DNA from: an uncultured Ruminococcus sp.
GTDB taxonomy: Bacteria > Bacillota > Clostridia > Oscillospirales > Acutalibacteraceae
NCBI GenBank assembly: GCA_902800065.1
Contig: CADCDE010000007.1
Coordinates: forward strand, 1-35,633
Direction of reading: 5' to 3'
Length of the DNA: 35,633 nucleotides
A program made the translations under genes and the position numbers. Positions 23,242-30,883 of the stretch are shown piece by piece. Each line of letters starts with the position of its first letter. Within the stretch, counting starts at the first letter, position 1. The notes below the pieces were generated by a model. It was not told the DNA's origin. It was given only the letters and a program-made list of their open reading frames with translations, and did not search any database.

Positions 23242-24246
23242 ATGAAAAAACCTTTATTTGTAATAACAGAAATATTTTTATCGGCAGTATTCGTGGCAGC
23301 CGCTGCCGCCGCCGCTGCCGTTGCAGTCGATATAAAAACCGATATGTTCCATATAGACAAACTCGATCCGCTGAAAATAAGCAGTATGTTTTCATCTTCG
23401 GAAAAACAGGAAAGCAGTTCAAATAATTCCGTCAAAAAAGAGGTCTCTGCAATGATTCTTGATGATGAAAAAAAGACAGCAAAAACAGAATCTTCCGTGA
23501 AAAAAGATGAAAGCTCTGCAGAAAGCGGAGATGTATCAGAAGGTGAATCTTCTGAAGATGAAACAACAGAAAGTTCAGGAGGATTCGTTGATGAACCCGA
23601 ATATCTCGAAATACAGCCTGATGAGCTTGTTGAGCTTGCAGAAGCTTATGAATATACATTTGAAGACGATCTCAATGGAAACAAGCTCCTGCTCATTGAG
23701 GCTGACAATTCATCAAGCACCTCAAAGGCAAAAATATACTGCTATGACAAGACCGCTGACGGCTATTGGTGGAACAGTCTCGGTGACGGCAATACTATCA
23801 CCGAAGATGCCTATATAGGTGAAAACGGTTCAGGCTATGATATAACGGCTGATTCAAAGAAAACACCTTCGGGTATATGGACCTTGGGCAAGGGCTTTTA
23901 TATCGGCGAAAAACCCGATACAGACTATCCCATGTTCGAGATAACAGAGAATACATATTGGGTGACGGATGAGAAATCAAAGTCCTTCAATAAAAAAGTC
24001 GAGGGAACAGATAAAAAAGACTGGAGCAAGGCTGACCACATGATAACATCAGAACAGTCATATAAGTACGGTATCGTGGTCAATTACAATACAGACGAGC
24101 CTGTAAGCGGAAAGGGCTTTGCTATATTCATGCACTGCGGAGACAAGCCTACAGAGGGCTGTATAGCAGTTCCGGAAGATACCATGAAAACTATCCTTGA
24201 ATGGCTTGACAAGGACAGCAAGCCCCTCATTTGGATAACCGTATAA
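23242..24246 (+). CDS. L,D-transpeptidase-like (YkuD-related) surface protein
   Basis: The 334-residue protein has an N-terminal signal anchor (about 5-29) with a run of eight Ala, then an acidic Ser/Glu/Lys-rich linker (about 48-115) that should span the wall. The C-terminal domain contains SKKTPSGIWTLGKGFYIG and GFAIFMHCGDKPTEGCIAVPE. His298 and Cys307 match the HxG...GC catalytic pair of the L,D-transpeptidase/ErfK family, which cross-links peptidoglycan or attaches proteins to it. The final Arg of the classic SxGCxR motif is replaced by Val, as in COG3786-type members. The codons for the Ala run make a short GC-rich patch in AT-rich DNA. It acts outside the membrane; substrate not known. 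Confidence 0.85.
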   Translation: MKKPLFVITEIFLSAVFVAAAAAAAAVAVDIKTDMFHIDKLDPLKISSMFSSSEKQESSSNNSVKKEVSAMILDDEKKTAKTESSVKKDESSAESGDVSEGESSEDETTESSGGFVDEPEYLEIQPDELVELAEAYEYTFEDDLNGNKLLLIEADNSSSTSKAKIYCYDKTADGYWWNSLGDGNTITEDAYIGENGSGYDITADSKKTPSGIWTLGKGFYIGEKPDTDYPMFEITENTYWVTDEKSKSFNKKVEGTDKKDWSKADHMITSEQSYKYGIVVNYNTDEPVSGKGFAIFMHCGDKPTEGCIAVPEDTMKTILEWLDKDSKPLIWITV

Positions 24247-24271
24247 AGAAAATTTTTGGGAGTTTTGGAAA

Positions 24272-24634
24272 TTGGAAATATTTTTTTACATACTTACAGG
24301 TGTAGCTTTACTGACAGTTCTTTTCGTGGGAACAAGTGAGTTTGTTTTTGAAGGAAAGAAATTCAAATGGTATCATTATGTACCCTCCGCTGTCATAAAT
24401 ACGGTTCTCGGACTTCTTGGTCCGTATCTGCTGATATTCATGTTTGAAAATGCAGGCGAAGCAAGAGGCGGAGTTTTAGCAATAATATATCTTTTCGGCA
24501 TAATCCTGAATAATCTTGTATTCTTTCTGATATTCTTCAGAAAAGAACATTTCAGTACCAAATTTTATTTCACTTCCGCAGTATTCTTTCTTTTTGTTAT
24601 ATCCTTTTGGGTATTTGAGTTCGGTATATTATAA
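24272..24634 (+). CDS. Small membrane protein, four helices, unknown function
   Basis: The frame begins with TTG 24272, nine bases after GGGAG, and no ATG is available until well inside the first loop, so a TTG start is likely. The 120-residue product has about four transmembrane helices (roughly 3-20, 33-58, 66-88, 98-118), with a short basic loop FRKEHFSTK. It lies 25 bp after the L,D-transpeptidase-like gene and before a strong terminator, so the two form a bicistronic unit. It could be a membrane partner of that enzyme. No family recognised. Confidence 0.75.
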   Translation: MEIFFYILTGVALLTVLFVGTSEFVFEGKKFKWYHYVPSAVINTVLGLLGPYLLIFMFENAGEARGGVLAIIYLFGIILNNLVFFLIFFRKEHFSTKFYFTSAVFFLFVISFWVFEFGIL

Positions 24635-24642
24635 TAAAAAAT

Positions 24643-24680
24643 GCTGTACGGCTTTCTGAAAACCGTACAGCTTATTTTTT
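24643..24680. terminator. Bidirectional intrinsic terminator between convergent genes
   Basis: GCTGTACGG (24643-24651) and CCGTACAGC (24663-24671) form a perfect 9-bp stem. On plus it is followed by TTATTTTTTTATT. On minus it is followed by ATTTTTTATT. It serves both the small membrane protein gene and the convergent gene ending at 24680. Confidence 0.93.
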
Positions 24681-25654
24681 TATTCTTCAGATTTTTCTTC
24701 TTTTTTGTCTTCCGATTTCGTTTCGGCAGGCTTGTCTTCTTTTTTATCCTCAGATTTTTCTTCGGCAGGCTCGTCTTCTTTTTTATCCTCGGATTTTTCT
24801 TCGACAGGTTCATCATCTTCAAAGTAATCATCTTCGGGGAGAGTAAATGTTTTATCGGCAGCCTTCAAATTTGATAAGCTGAATACAAATGCGTAGATGC
24901 AAAGAGCAATATCTCCTGAACAAGCAAGAATATTTAAAAGTGTCGGCATTACTATCTGTGAATCTATACCTGAAACAGAATTTGACGGCATGAACATTTT
25001 TATGAACAAGTCGGCTGCAACTGTCAAACCAAGTGAAACATACAACATTCCGTATACCGATGACTTTCTTACAGCAGATGTGTTATTGAGACCTGCAAAG
25101 AACATTGCATGATAGAACAGAAACATAAGCAATGCTCCGCAAGCCAACAGATCAAACATTTCAGTGGCAACTATAGACTTGTGTGTGTATTCCGTGAACA
25201 TCACGAGAAATCTCGAACAGCACCATATCGGTACGGCAAGACTCAGAACAGGTATTTTTGCCAACGTATTATGACCTGTGAACGATACACATGATTCAAG
25301 CAAAAATATTCCTCCGCCAACAAGTGAAAGGATACAATGTGCTATGTTTGGAGCTTCTGAAAGAAATTCGATTATTCCTCCGCTTATTATCGCAAGTGAT
25401 GCAATAAATCCAAAAATTCCACAAAGGACATTTCTTGACGGTTTTACATCAAAGACTTTTTTAATATCAAGGATACTGCATATCCAGCCTATTATCAAAA
25501 GCAATGCGGCTGATACCGACAAAATCGTATTGCAGACCGTTGAATTGAATATGAATCCGTCTCCGTAGACATTGAACATGGTGTCGCATATTTTTATACC
25601 ACCGCCTATGAGTGTCAGTATAAGCATCGGTACCCAAAGTTTTTTCAGCGTCAT
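24680..25654 (-). CDS. Polytopic membrane protein with charged C-terminal repeats
   Basis: The 324-residue protein has about seven or eight hydrophobic helices in its first 270 residues, several with Cys (IICDT, WCCSRF). A cytoplasmic tail follows, made of about three 13-residue repeats of the form E-x-EEKSEDKKED. The repeats are nearly identical in DNA. No catalytic motif is visible and I do not recognise the family. The ATG at 25654 follows AAGGAAGTTATTTATCT. It lies 24 bp after the gltA stop and may be co-transcribed with it. Confidence 0.8.
   Translation of the reverse strand: MTLKKLWVPMLILTLIGGGIKICDTMFNVYGDGFIFNSTVCNTILSVSAALLLIIGWICSILDIKKVFDVKPSRNVLCGIFGFIASLAIISGGIIEFLSEAPNIAHCILSLVGGGIFLLESCVSFTGHNTLAKIPVLSLAVPIWCCSRFLVMFTEYTHKSIVATEMFDLLACGALLMFLFYHAMFFAGLNNTSAVRKSSVYGMLYVSLGLTVAADLFIKMFMPSNSVSGIDSQIVMPTLLNILACSGDIALCIYAFVFSLSNLKAADKTFTLPEDDYFEDDEPVEEKSEDKKEDEPAEEKSEDKKEDKPAETKSEDKKEEKSEE
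24686..24812 (-). repeat. 39-bp tandem repeats encoding the acidic/basic tail
   Basis: About three units of 39 bp (a multiple of three) repeat with few substitutions; for example GTCTTCTTTTTTATCCTC recurs at 24734 and 24773. They encode copies of a 13-residue Glu/Lys/Asp-rich sequence at the C-terminus of the membrane protein. Confidence 0.88.
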
Positions 25655-25678
25655 AGATAAATAACTTCCTTTCTTTAA

Positions 25679-27046
25679 TTATGAATTTCGTTGAGCGATC
25701 GGTATATATCTCTTGCTTTTGACCATTGAACGATATGCAGGACGTATTATTCTTCCGCCATAGGCAGCTTCTTCTATTCTGTGGGCACACCAACCTGCTA
25801 TTCTCGATACAGCAAAAAGCGGTGTGAACAATTCGCTCGGTATTCCAAGCATATCATATACAAAGCCCGAATAGAAATCCACATTTGCACAGATGACCTT
25901 TGAACTGCCCTTGACATTCAGAAGTACATCGGGTGTGAGCTTCTCCACTGTCTTATAAAGCTCAAATTCCTTGAGCATATCTTTTTCTTCGGCTAATTTT
26001 TCGGCTGTTCTCTTGAGGATAACCGCACGGGGATCGGAAAGTGTATATATTGCATGACCGAAGCCATATACAAGACCTGAACCGTCACCCCTCTCCTTTC
26101 TGACAAGAGATGCAAGATAGCTGTATATCTCATCTTCATCAGACCAGTCCCTGACATTTTCCTTCATATCCATCATCATTGAGCGTACACGCAGATTTGC
26201 ACCGCCGTGACGTGGACCTTTCAGAGAACCTATTGCCGCTGATATTGCCGCATATGTATCAGTTCCTGAAGACGAAAGTACTCTCGTCGAAAAAGTAGAG
26301 TTGTTTCCGCCGCCGTGTTCTGCATGGAGTATCATGCAAAGGTCAAGCAGTTTAGCTTCTGAATCCGTGAACTGCATATCCGGTCTCAATGCACGGAGGA
26401 TAGATTCACTCGTTGACAGCGAAAGGTCTATGGGGTGAAAAAACATACTGTCTTTGTCAAAAGCCCTTTTCTTGACCTGATATGCACAGGTCATAGCCGT
26501 TGGAAGTGAGGCTATCAGCTTTATTGACTGCTTCATTATATTTTCAAGAGAAGTATTATCGGGGTCATCATCATATGAATAGAGTGCAAGCACTGAACGT
26601 CCCATTTTATTCATGATATCCTTTGACGGAGATTTCATTATCATATCCTCGACAAAATTATCAGGCAATTCACGCATACTTCCGAGAGTACTCTTGAAAT
26701 TCTCAAGCTGTGCTTCTGTCGGGAGCGAGCCGAAAAGCAGAAGCCATGCAGTTTCCTCGAAGCCGAAGCGGTTTTCCTCGATACAGGCATTTATAATATC
26801 ATTGACATCAATGCCCCTGTAGGTCAGCTTTCCCTTGTCAGGCACACGTTCACCGTCCGCCATCATAAAGCCGTGTACATTGCATATATTCGTAAGTCCC
26901 GCCATAACACCCGTACCATCAGGATTCCTCAGACCACGCTTTACGTTATATGTCTGATAATCGGAGCTGTTGAAGCCGTTGTGACGGCGGTATTCCTCGC
27001 ATAAATACGAAAGATTTTCCTTTTGCACATCATTCTGGACTGACAT
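25679..27046 (-). CDS. gltA: Citrate synthase
   Basis: Condenses acetyl-CoA and oxaloacetate to citrate; in this kind of fermenter it mainly feeds 2-oxoglutarate and glutamate synthesis (an inference). ATG 27046 is preferred because GAGGT lies 8 bases upstream; longer starts at 27061 and 27073 lack a site. The 455-residue protein has GKLTYRGIDV near residue 72. Its catalytic set is His280 (GPRHGGAN), His331 (GFGHAIY) and Asp390 (VDFYSGFVY), plus HAEHGGGNNSTF around 241. It has an N-terminal extension of about 60 residues compared with short citrate synthases, as is common in Clostridia. It has its own consensus promoter. Confidence 0.96.
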   Translation of the reverse strand: MSVQNDVQKENLSYLCEEYRRHNGFNSSDYQTYNVKRGLRNPDGTGVMAGLTNICNVHGFMMADGERVPDKGKLTYRGIDVNDIINACIEENRFGFEETAWLLLFGSLPTEAQLENFKSTLGSMRELPDNFVEDMIMKSPSKDIMNKMGRSVLALYSYDDDPDNTSLENIMKQSIKLIASLPTAMTCAYQVKKRAFDKDSMFFHPIDLSLSTSESILRALRPDMQFTDSEAKLLDLCMILHAEHGGGNNSTFSTRVLSSSGTDTYAAISAAIGSLKGPRHGGANLRVRSMMMDMKENVRDWSDEDEIYSYLASLVRKERGDGSGLVYGFGHAIYTLSDPRAVILKRTAEKLAEEKDMLKEFELYKTVEKLTPDVLLNVKGSSKVICANVDFYSGFVYDMLGIPSELFTPLFAVSRIAGWCAHRIEEAAYGGRIIRPAYRSMVKSKRYIPIAQRNS

Positions 27047-27094
27047 TTTGTCATACCTCATTTCAAAAATCATATACTTTAAACATATACAGTT

Positions 27095-27123
27095 ATTTTA
27101 TTCTTTTTTAATGGTCGTGTCAA
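27095..27123 (-). promoter_or_regulatory. Sigma-A promoter of gltA
   Basis: On the minus strand, TTGACA (27118-27123) and TAAAAT (27095-27100) are 17 bp apart; the leader is about 40 nt. The divergent SpoIID-like gene starts 38 bp away. Confidence 0.85.
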
Positions 27124-27160
27124 GAAATTTGCAAAGAATTATAAGCGGAGGCGTTGAATT

Positions 27161-28090
27161 GTGAAAAAACGGATAATAATTTCATTTCTCGGACTCGTAA
27201 TTATGGCAATATTGCCATTCATTTCAGTGGGAAAAATTTTTCCAGAAAATGAAATTCCCCAAAGCAGTATGCAGAAAAAAAATATTGATACAAATAAATT
27301 TCTTGTTCTTGATACATCAAGCAATAAAATCATAAGCATAGATGACAGGGAATTCTGTATCGGTGCAGTTGCATTTGAAATGCCTGCAAGTTTTGAGGAG
27401 GAGGCTCTCAAGGCACAGTGCATTGCCTGTTACACACATTTTTCAAAACTCCGTGAAAATTCCAAGGAAAAATATGATTTTTCCGCTGACCTGTCAAACG
27501 GTGAGTTCTACAGGAAAGATATATCAGATGAAAGCCGTCAAAAAATTTCAAGTGCTGTTGACTCTGTTTTCGGACAGGTACTCACTGACAGTGACGGCAA
27601 ACTTATAGATGTTGCTTACCATGCCATTTCATCGGGACAGACTGAAAGTGCAAAGGATATTTTTGGCTTTGAGAGTGAATTTTTACAGCCTGTTTCAAGT
27701 GCGGGTGATGTGAATGTATCGGGTTATCTTTCTCAAAAAGAAGTATCGGCTGACAGATTTAAGGAAATAATGCTCGGTGAGAATATAAAATTAAGCGGAG
27801 AACCCGAAACATGGCTCGGTGAATCAGACAGAACACAGTCGGGGACTGTCAAGGCAATAAAAATATGTGATACGAGCATAAGCGGAGCAAAAATGCGTGA
27901 ATTGTTTGATCTAAGAAGTGCAAATTTTGACATTGAGTATAGCAAAAATAAATTTATACTTACAGTATACGGTTATGGTCACGGTGTAGGCATGAGCCAA
28001 TACGGTGCTGACAGCATGGCAAAACATGGAGCAGACTATAAAGAGATACTTCACCATTATTACGGAAACTGCAATATAAAAACTGTATGA
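27161..28090 (+). CDS. spoIID: SpoIID/LytB-domain protein
   Basis: SpoIID is a membrane-anchored lytic transglycosylase that degrades peptidoglycan during engulfment; related LytB-domain proteins act in other wall processes. GTG 27161 follows CGGAGGCGTTGAATT. The 309-residue protein has an N-terminal anchor (about 5-23) and the family's EMP..ALKAQ region with the presumed catalytic Glu73 (GAVAFEMPASFEEEALKAQC). The usual AVAARTY is here CIACYTH. A typical C-terminal GYGHGVGMSQYGADSMAKHG ends with the YY.G motif. It stands alone and is not beside other spo genes, so a role in sporulation is not proven. It could be a vegetative homologue. Confidence 0.85.
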   Translation: MKKRIIISFLGLVIMAILPFISVGKIFPENEIPQSSMQKKNIDTNKFLVLDTSSNKIISIDDREFCIGAVAFEMPASFEEEALKAQCIACYTHFSKLRENSKEKYDFSADLSNGEFYRKDISDESRQKISSAVDSVFGQVLTDSDGKLIDVAYHAISSGQTESAKDIFGFESEFLQPVSSAGDVNVSGYLSQKEVSADRFKEIMLGENIKLSGEPETWLGESDRTQSGTVKAIKICDTSISGAKMRELFDLRSANFDIEYSKNKFILTVYGYGHGVGMSQYGADSMAKHGADYKEILHHYYGNCNIKTV

Positions 28091-28106
28091 CATAACATCA
28101 TACAGT
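28082..28106. terminator. Hairpin overlapping the stop codon of the SpoIID-like gene
   Basis: ACTGTATGA and TCATACAGT form a perfect 9-bp stem with a CATAACA loop; the stop codon lies within it. It is followed by CTTAAAAAACG rather than a T-run, so it is a doubtful terminator. Confidence 0.4.
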
Positions 28107-28148
28107 CTTAAAAAACGTGAGTTCGATAAAAACGAAAAATTATTATAC

Positions 28149-28251
28149 TGTCATTCTGAGGAACGACAGCGACGAAGAATCTTTTAAAGATTCCTCACTG
28201 CGTTCGGAATGACAAGTTATTTGTGCATTTTTCAGATTTGCTCATTTATAG
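28149..28251. repeat. Dispersed palindromic repeat, copy B, with extended tail
   Basis: 28149-28214 is nearly identical to copy A, differing by a few bases (GAACGACA for GAGCGACA, TTTTAAA in the loop). It continues into a tail (TTTGTGCATTTTTCAGATTTG, then CTCATTTATAG) that also follows copy C but not copy A. It lies between the convergent SpoIID-like gene and surface-protein gene. Confidence 0.92.
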
Positions 28252-28253
28252 TA

Positions 28254-28859
28254 TCAAAAATATTTTGTTTTTTCGGCTAAAATAAGTGTCAGCAGAAATG
28301 AAACGAGAGATATCACCGTCACGGGATATACAACGGAATCTCCGTTTGTCTTGGGAATATCCGAGATACTTGTTTCAGTCAGTTCATTTGCCGAAAATAT
28401 CCATTCTATTTTCTGATAGGTCGAATTGAGTTGCTTTGACGCTTTTGAATTTATGTGCATACGGAGCTTCAGAGATTTTTCCTGACCGCCCTCAAGCTCA
28501 CACAGAAATATTTTCTGAGACAAATCATTTGATGATGAAATGATATTTCCCGACTCATCAAGCACATAAAGCGAAATCTGTTTCAGCAAAGGCTGATATT
28601 CAGTTTTAACAGCTCTTGCACGGATATATATCTGTGCATTTTTTGTACTCGGATCATGAATCTCAAGAGTTCTTGTAAGGTCGATATTGGGATAAAGGTC
28701 ATTGAAATTCCCGAAAAGAAAGCTGCTGTTTTTAATCTCAATGAAATTTTTGGCGTTCCCCTCGAATATGACATCACTTCCTATAGCCTGTACATTTGAA
28801 AATGTCAGCAATATTCCGACAAGGACAGATATACTGCATATCAAAACAGTTTTTTTCAC
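28254..28859 (-). CDS. Surface protein with C-terminal IPKTN sorting-like signal
   Basis: I chose GTG 28859, eight bases after GCGGAGG; a longer frame to 28886 runs through that site. The 201-residue protein has an N-terminal signal peptide (about 2-26, ending near SNVQA) and an extracellular beta-rich domain with SLYVLDESGNIIS and a LKLRMHINSKASKQLNSTYQ segment. This pattern is seen in small TasA-like or pilin-like surface proteins of Firmicutes. It ends IPKTNGDSVVYP, a hydrophobic helix and AEKTKYF. That is the layout of a sortase signal (IPKTN at 168-172) or, alternatively, a plain C-terminal membrane anchor. No sortase gene is in the window. It stands alone. Confidence 0.78.
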   Translation of the reverse strand: MKKTVLICSISVLVGILLTFSNVQAIGSDVIFEGNAKNFIEIKNSSFLFGNFNDLYPNIDLTRTLEIHDPSTKNAQIYIRARAVKTEYQPLLKQISLYVLDESGNIISSSNDLSQKIFLCELEGGQEKSLKLRMHINSKASKQLNSTYQKIEWIFSANELTETSISDIPKTNGDSVVYPVTVISLVSFLLTLILAEKTKYF

Positions 28860-29183
28860 AGACAGCACCTCCGCTTTAAAAGGCAATAATTACATTCTAT
28901 TATCTCTTAATGAATTATATGCTCCACGGTCACGGAATATGCATACATGAAAAAACAAAAAAAGTTGGATTAAATGTAATATGGTGTTTTATACTTAATA
29001 GCGGTCAAAAAAATGTGTAATTTGACAAGTAATTTTAAAATATATACAAAATTTTAATCGTTTCATTATGCAAGTTTGATAAATAAAGCTATTGTTTTTT
29101 ATAAAGAAAAGTGTTAGTATATAGCCGTAGGAAAAAAGGAAACTCAGTTGTTTATGCCACAGGCAGAACAGGAGGAATGATTT
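28860..29183. other. AT-rich divergent intergenic region
   Basis: This 324-bp gap separates the divergent surface-protein and small acidic-protein genes. On the minus strand it has a TATAAT (near 28915-28920) with a CCGTG direct repeat just upstream and no good -35. On the plus strand it has TTGACA (29022-29027) with a poor -10, and TTGTTT/TAGTAT at 29092-29120. I see no open frame or clear structured RNA in it. Confidence 0.5.
29092..29120 (+). promoter_or_regulatory. Possible promoter of the 62-residue protein gene
   Basis: TTGTTT (29092-29097) and TAGTAT (29115-29120) are 17 bp apart and would give a leader of about 55 nt. Confidence 0.5.
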
Positions 29184-29372
29184 ATGTTTTACACAGATGC
29201 ATATATAAAAGGTGAAGGAAAAGTAGATACTGTAAAGATCGTTACACTGAATGGTACTGATGCAACAGCAGAGTACAACGGTGAAAAATGCGACTCCGCC
29301 TATGATAAAAAATCAAAGATGTTTTTTGTAAACAGAAATAAAGATACAGATGTTGTCATAGACGAGAAATAA
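29184..29372 (+). CDS. Small acidic hypothetical protein, 62 residues
   Basis: ATG 29184 lies eight bases after GGAGG, an excellent ribosome binding site, and a strong terminator follows its stop by 9 bp. This is therefore a genuine monocistronic gene. The product MFYTDAYIKGEGKVDTVKIV continues as a strand-rich, soluble protein with alternating hydrophobic residues (ATAEYNGEKC, KMFFVNRNKDTDVVIDEK) and one Cys. It has no signal peptide or membrane helix. A small beta-barrel or beta-sheet fold is plausible. I recognise no family. The strong expression signals hint at an abundant protein. Confidence 0.75.
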   Translation: MFYTDAYIKGEGKVDTVKIVTLNGTDATAEYNGEKCDSAYDKKSKMFFVNRNKDTDVVIDEK

Positions 29373-29381
29373 AAAATGAAT

Positions 29382-29417
29382 AAAACGGGCTGTTCTTTGA
29401 AAGAACTGCCCGTTTTT
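29382..29417. terminator. Bidirectional intrinsic terminator
   Basis: AAACGGGC-T-GTTCTTT pairs with its complement AAAGAAC-T-GCCCGTTT, a 15-bp stem with a single T-T mismatch and a very tight loop. It has a T-run on both sides (TTTTTTGC on plus, TTTTATTC on minus). It ends both the small acidic protein gene and the convergent HPr gene. Confidence 0.92.
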
Positions 29418-29421
29418 TGCT

Positions 29422-29682
29422 TTATTCAAGCCCGTTTTCGATGACATCAACGGCTGCTTCAAGAGCCTGCTGCTCATCTTCGCCTTCACATTCGATCTCT
29501 ATCTCGGAACCACATTTGATACAGGCGAGCATGATATTGATGATACTTTTGGCATCTATCCTTGTATCATTGAAAATTATAGTAGTGCTTGACTGAAAAT
29601 TGATGGTTTTGTCAATAAGCTTTTTTGCTGTTCTCAGATGAAGTCCATCGGCATTTTTGACTATTACTTTACGGCTTACCAT
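29422..29682 (-). CDS. HPr-family phosphocarrier protein
   Basis: HPr carries phosphate from Enzyme I to PTS permeases and, when phosphorylated on Ser46, acts in carbon catabolite control. I chose ATG 29682, nine bases after GGGAG; upstream in-frame starts lie on or before that site. The 86-residue length is right. His15 is present in ADGLHLRTAKKLI, though the usual GLHARPA is altered to GLHLRTA, and Ser46 is present in DAKSIINIM. The C-terminal acidic segment (ECEGEDEQQALEAAVDVIE) is normal. No PTS gene is nearby. The altered active-site loop suggests a paralogue rather than the main PtsH. Confidence 0.88.
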   Translation of the reverse strand: MVSRKVIVKNADGLHLRTAKKLIDKTINFQSSTTIIFNDTRIDAKSIINIMLACIKCGSEIEIECEGEDEQQALEAAVDVIENGLE

Positions 29683-29813
29683 TTTTATCATCTCCCGTTT
29701 TTTATTATACACTCTCAAAACAGAAAATCAAGTTTTACGTCAAATAACATTTTTTCTATAAATAAGCAAATTTACAAATTATTCGTCATCATGCACAATA
29801 AAATACCGCATTT

Positions 29814-29909
29814 TGTCACCCTGAACGAAGTGAAGGGGCTTTTTAAGATTCCTCGCTACGCTCGGAATGACAATTTGTTTGTGCATTTTTCGGATTTGCT
29901 CATTTATAG
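29814..29909. repeat. Dispersed palindromic repeat, copy C, with extended tail
   Basis: 29814-29872 is a diverged, slightly shorter copy (TGTCACCCTGAACGAAGTGA at the left, CTACGCTCGGAATGACA at the right). It is followed by the same tail as copy B (TTTGTGCATTTTTCGGATTTG, then CTCATTTATAG). It sits between the HPr gene and the GNAT gene. Confidence 0.9.
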
Positions 29910-30029
29910 ATTTTTTGTTGATTTGTTATTGCAATAATCTGATAAAAGGAGTAAAATAAAAATATTATGTACTGTATGCGAAAAGGGGTTTGAGTGTGCA
30001 GTCAAGGAAAAAAGAAGGAGGTTTTTTTA

Positions 30030-30872
30030 ATGGCTTTAAAATTTGACAGAATATCGGGAAATGATGATATATTCAAAAATCCCGAATATATTGCAGATTC
30101 CATTATATTCAATTCAATAGAGTCTGCAAGAAATGACGAAAGCTATGAACTGTATTCGGATCACAAGAATGTTATAATCTCTACCGCTAAAAAAGGCAAC
30201 AGGGTATGGATATGGACATCATCAAATATCAAGAACGATACAGCAAAGCTTATTGATATATGCAGATTCCTGCGTGACTGCAATATTCCGAAGGTGGAAA
30301 TATATGTAAAACAGGATGTTTCGGGAAACCTGTCAGACCTGTATGCACTTGCTTCACTTGATCTGGACTATGTTGTCAAGGATGAATTCTCACTCGCTGT
30401 ATTCACTCAGAAAAACAAGGAAAAATCTGAAATGCCTGCTCTCAGCGATGATGAACAGATAATAAAAATCGACAAGGATAATTCGGAGCATACAAAGCTT
30501 GTAAGGGAATTTTATGAACAGTGCAGGGAAGAATTCAGATGGAACGAAAAATTTGAACGCAAGGTCGAAGAATATCTCAACAGCGAGCTTTATGCACTTG
30601 TCAAAAATAAAAAAATCGTGGCTGTTGCGGCTGTCGGAAGCAAAACAGATGATTATATCAGAATAAAATCCATTGCGGTACTCAAGCCCGAAAGAAACAA
30701 GGGCTTCGGTACAAAGATGTGCACATTTGCTTCAAATGTCATAAAGGACAGAGGACATACTCCAATGCTCTATTCTCATGTCGGAAATCCCTCTGCAATG
30801 GCTCTCTGGAACAAAACAGGCTTTAAGCTCAATAACAAGCTCTATCTTCTCAAAATAGAAGACAATACCTGA
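30030..30872 (+). CDS. GNAT acetyltransferase with N-terminal extra domain
   Basis: ATG 30030 is seven bases after AAGGAGG; an upstream in-frame start at 29994 has no site. The 280-residue protein has a C-terminal GNAT domain (about 155-280) with IRIKSIAVLKPERNKGFGTK, where the R-x-x-G-x-G/A motif (RNKGFG) binds acetyl-CoA pyrophosphate. NPSAMALWNKTGFK forms the closing segment. The N-terminal 140 residues look like a degenerate GNAT-like half (WIWTSSNIKNDTAKLIDICR), as in two-domain acetyltransferases. Substrate unknown; such proteins are cytosolic. It is monocistronic, ending in a terminator 11 bp after the stop. Confidence 0.88.
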   Translation: MALKFDRISGNDDIFKNPEYIADSIIFNSIESARNDESYELYSDHKNVIISTAKKGNRVWIWTSSNIKNDTAKLIDICRFLRDCNIPKVEIYVKQDVSGNLSDLYALASLDLDYVVKDEFSLAVFTQKNKEKSEMPALSDDEQIIKIDKDNSEHTKLVREFYEQCREEFRWNEKFERKVEEYLNSELYALVKNKKIVAVAAVGSKTDDYIRIKSIAVLKPERNKGFGTKMCTFASNVIKDRGHTPMLYSHVGNPSAMALWNKTGFKLNNKLYLLKIEDNT

Positions 30873-30883
30873 CAAAAAATCAT

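Noticed and set aside
24641..24874. Phe/Arg-rich plus-strand frame opposite the charged repeat tail
   Set aside because: It is the reverse complement of the Lys/Glu repeat region, with composition set by the opposite strand.
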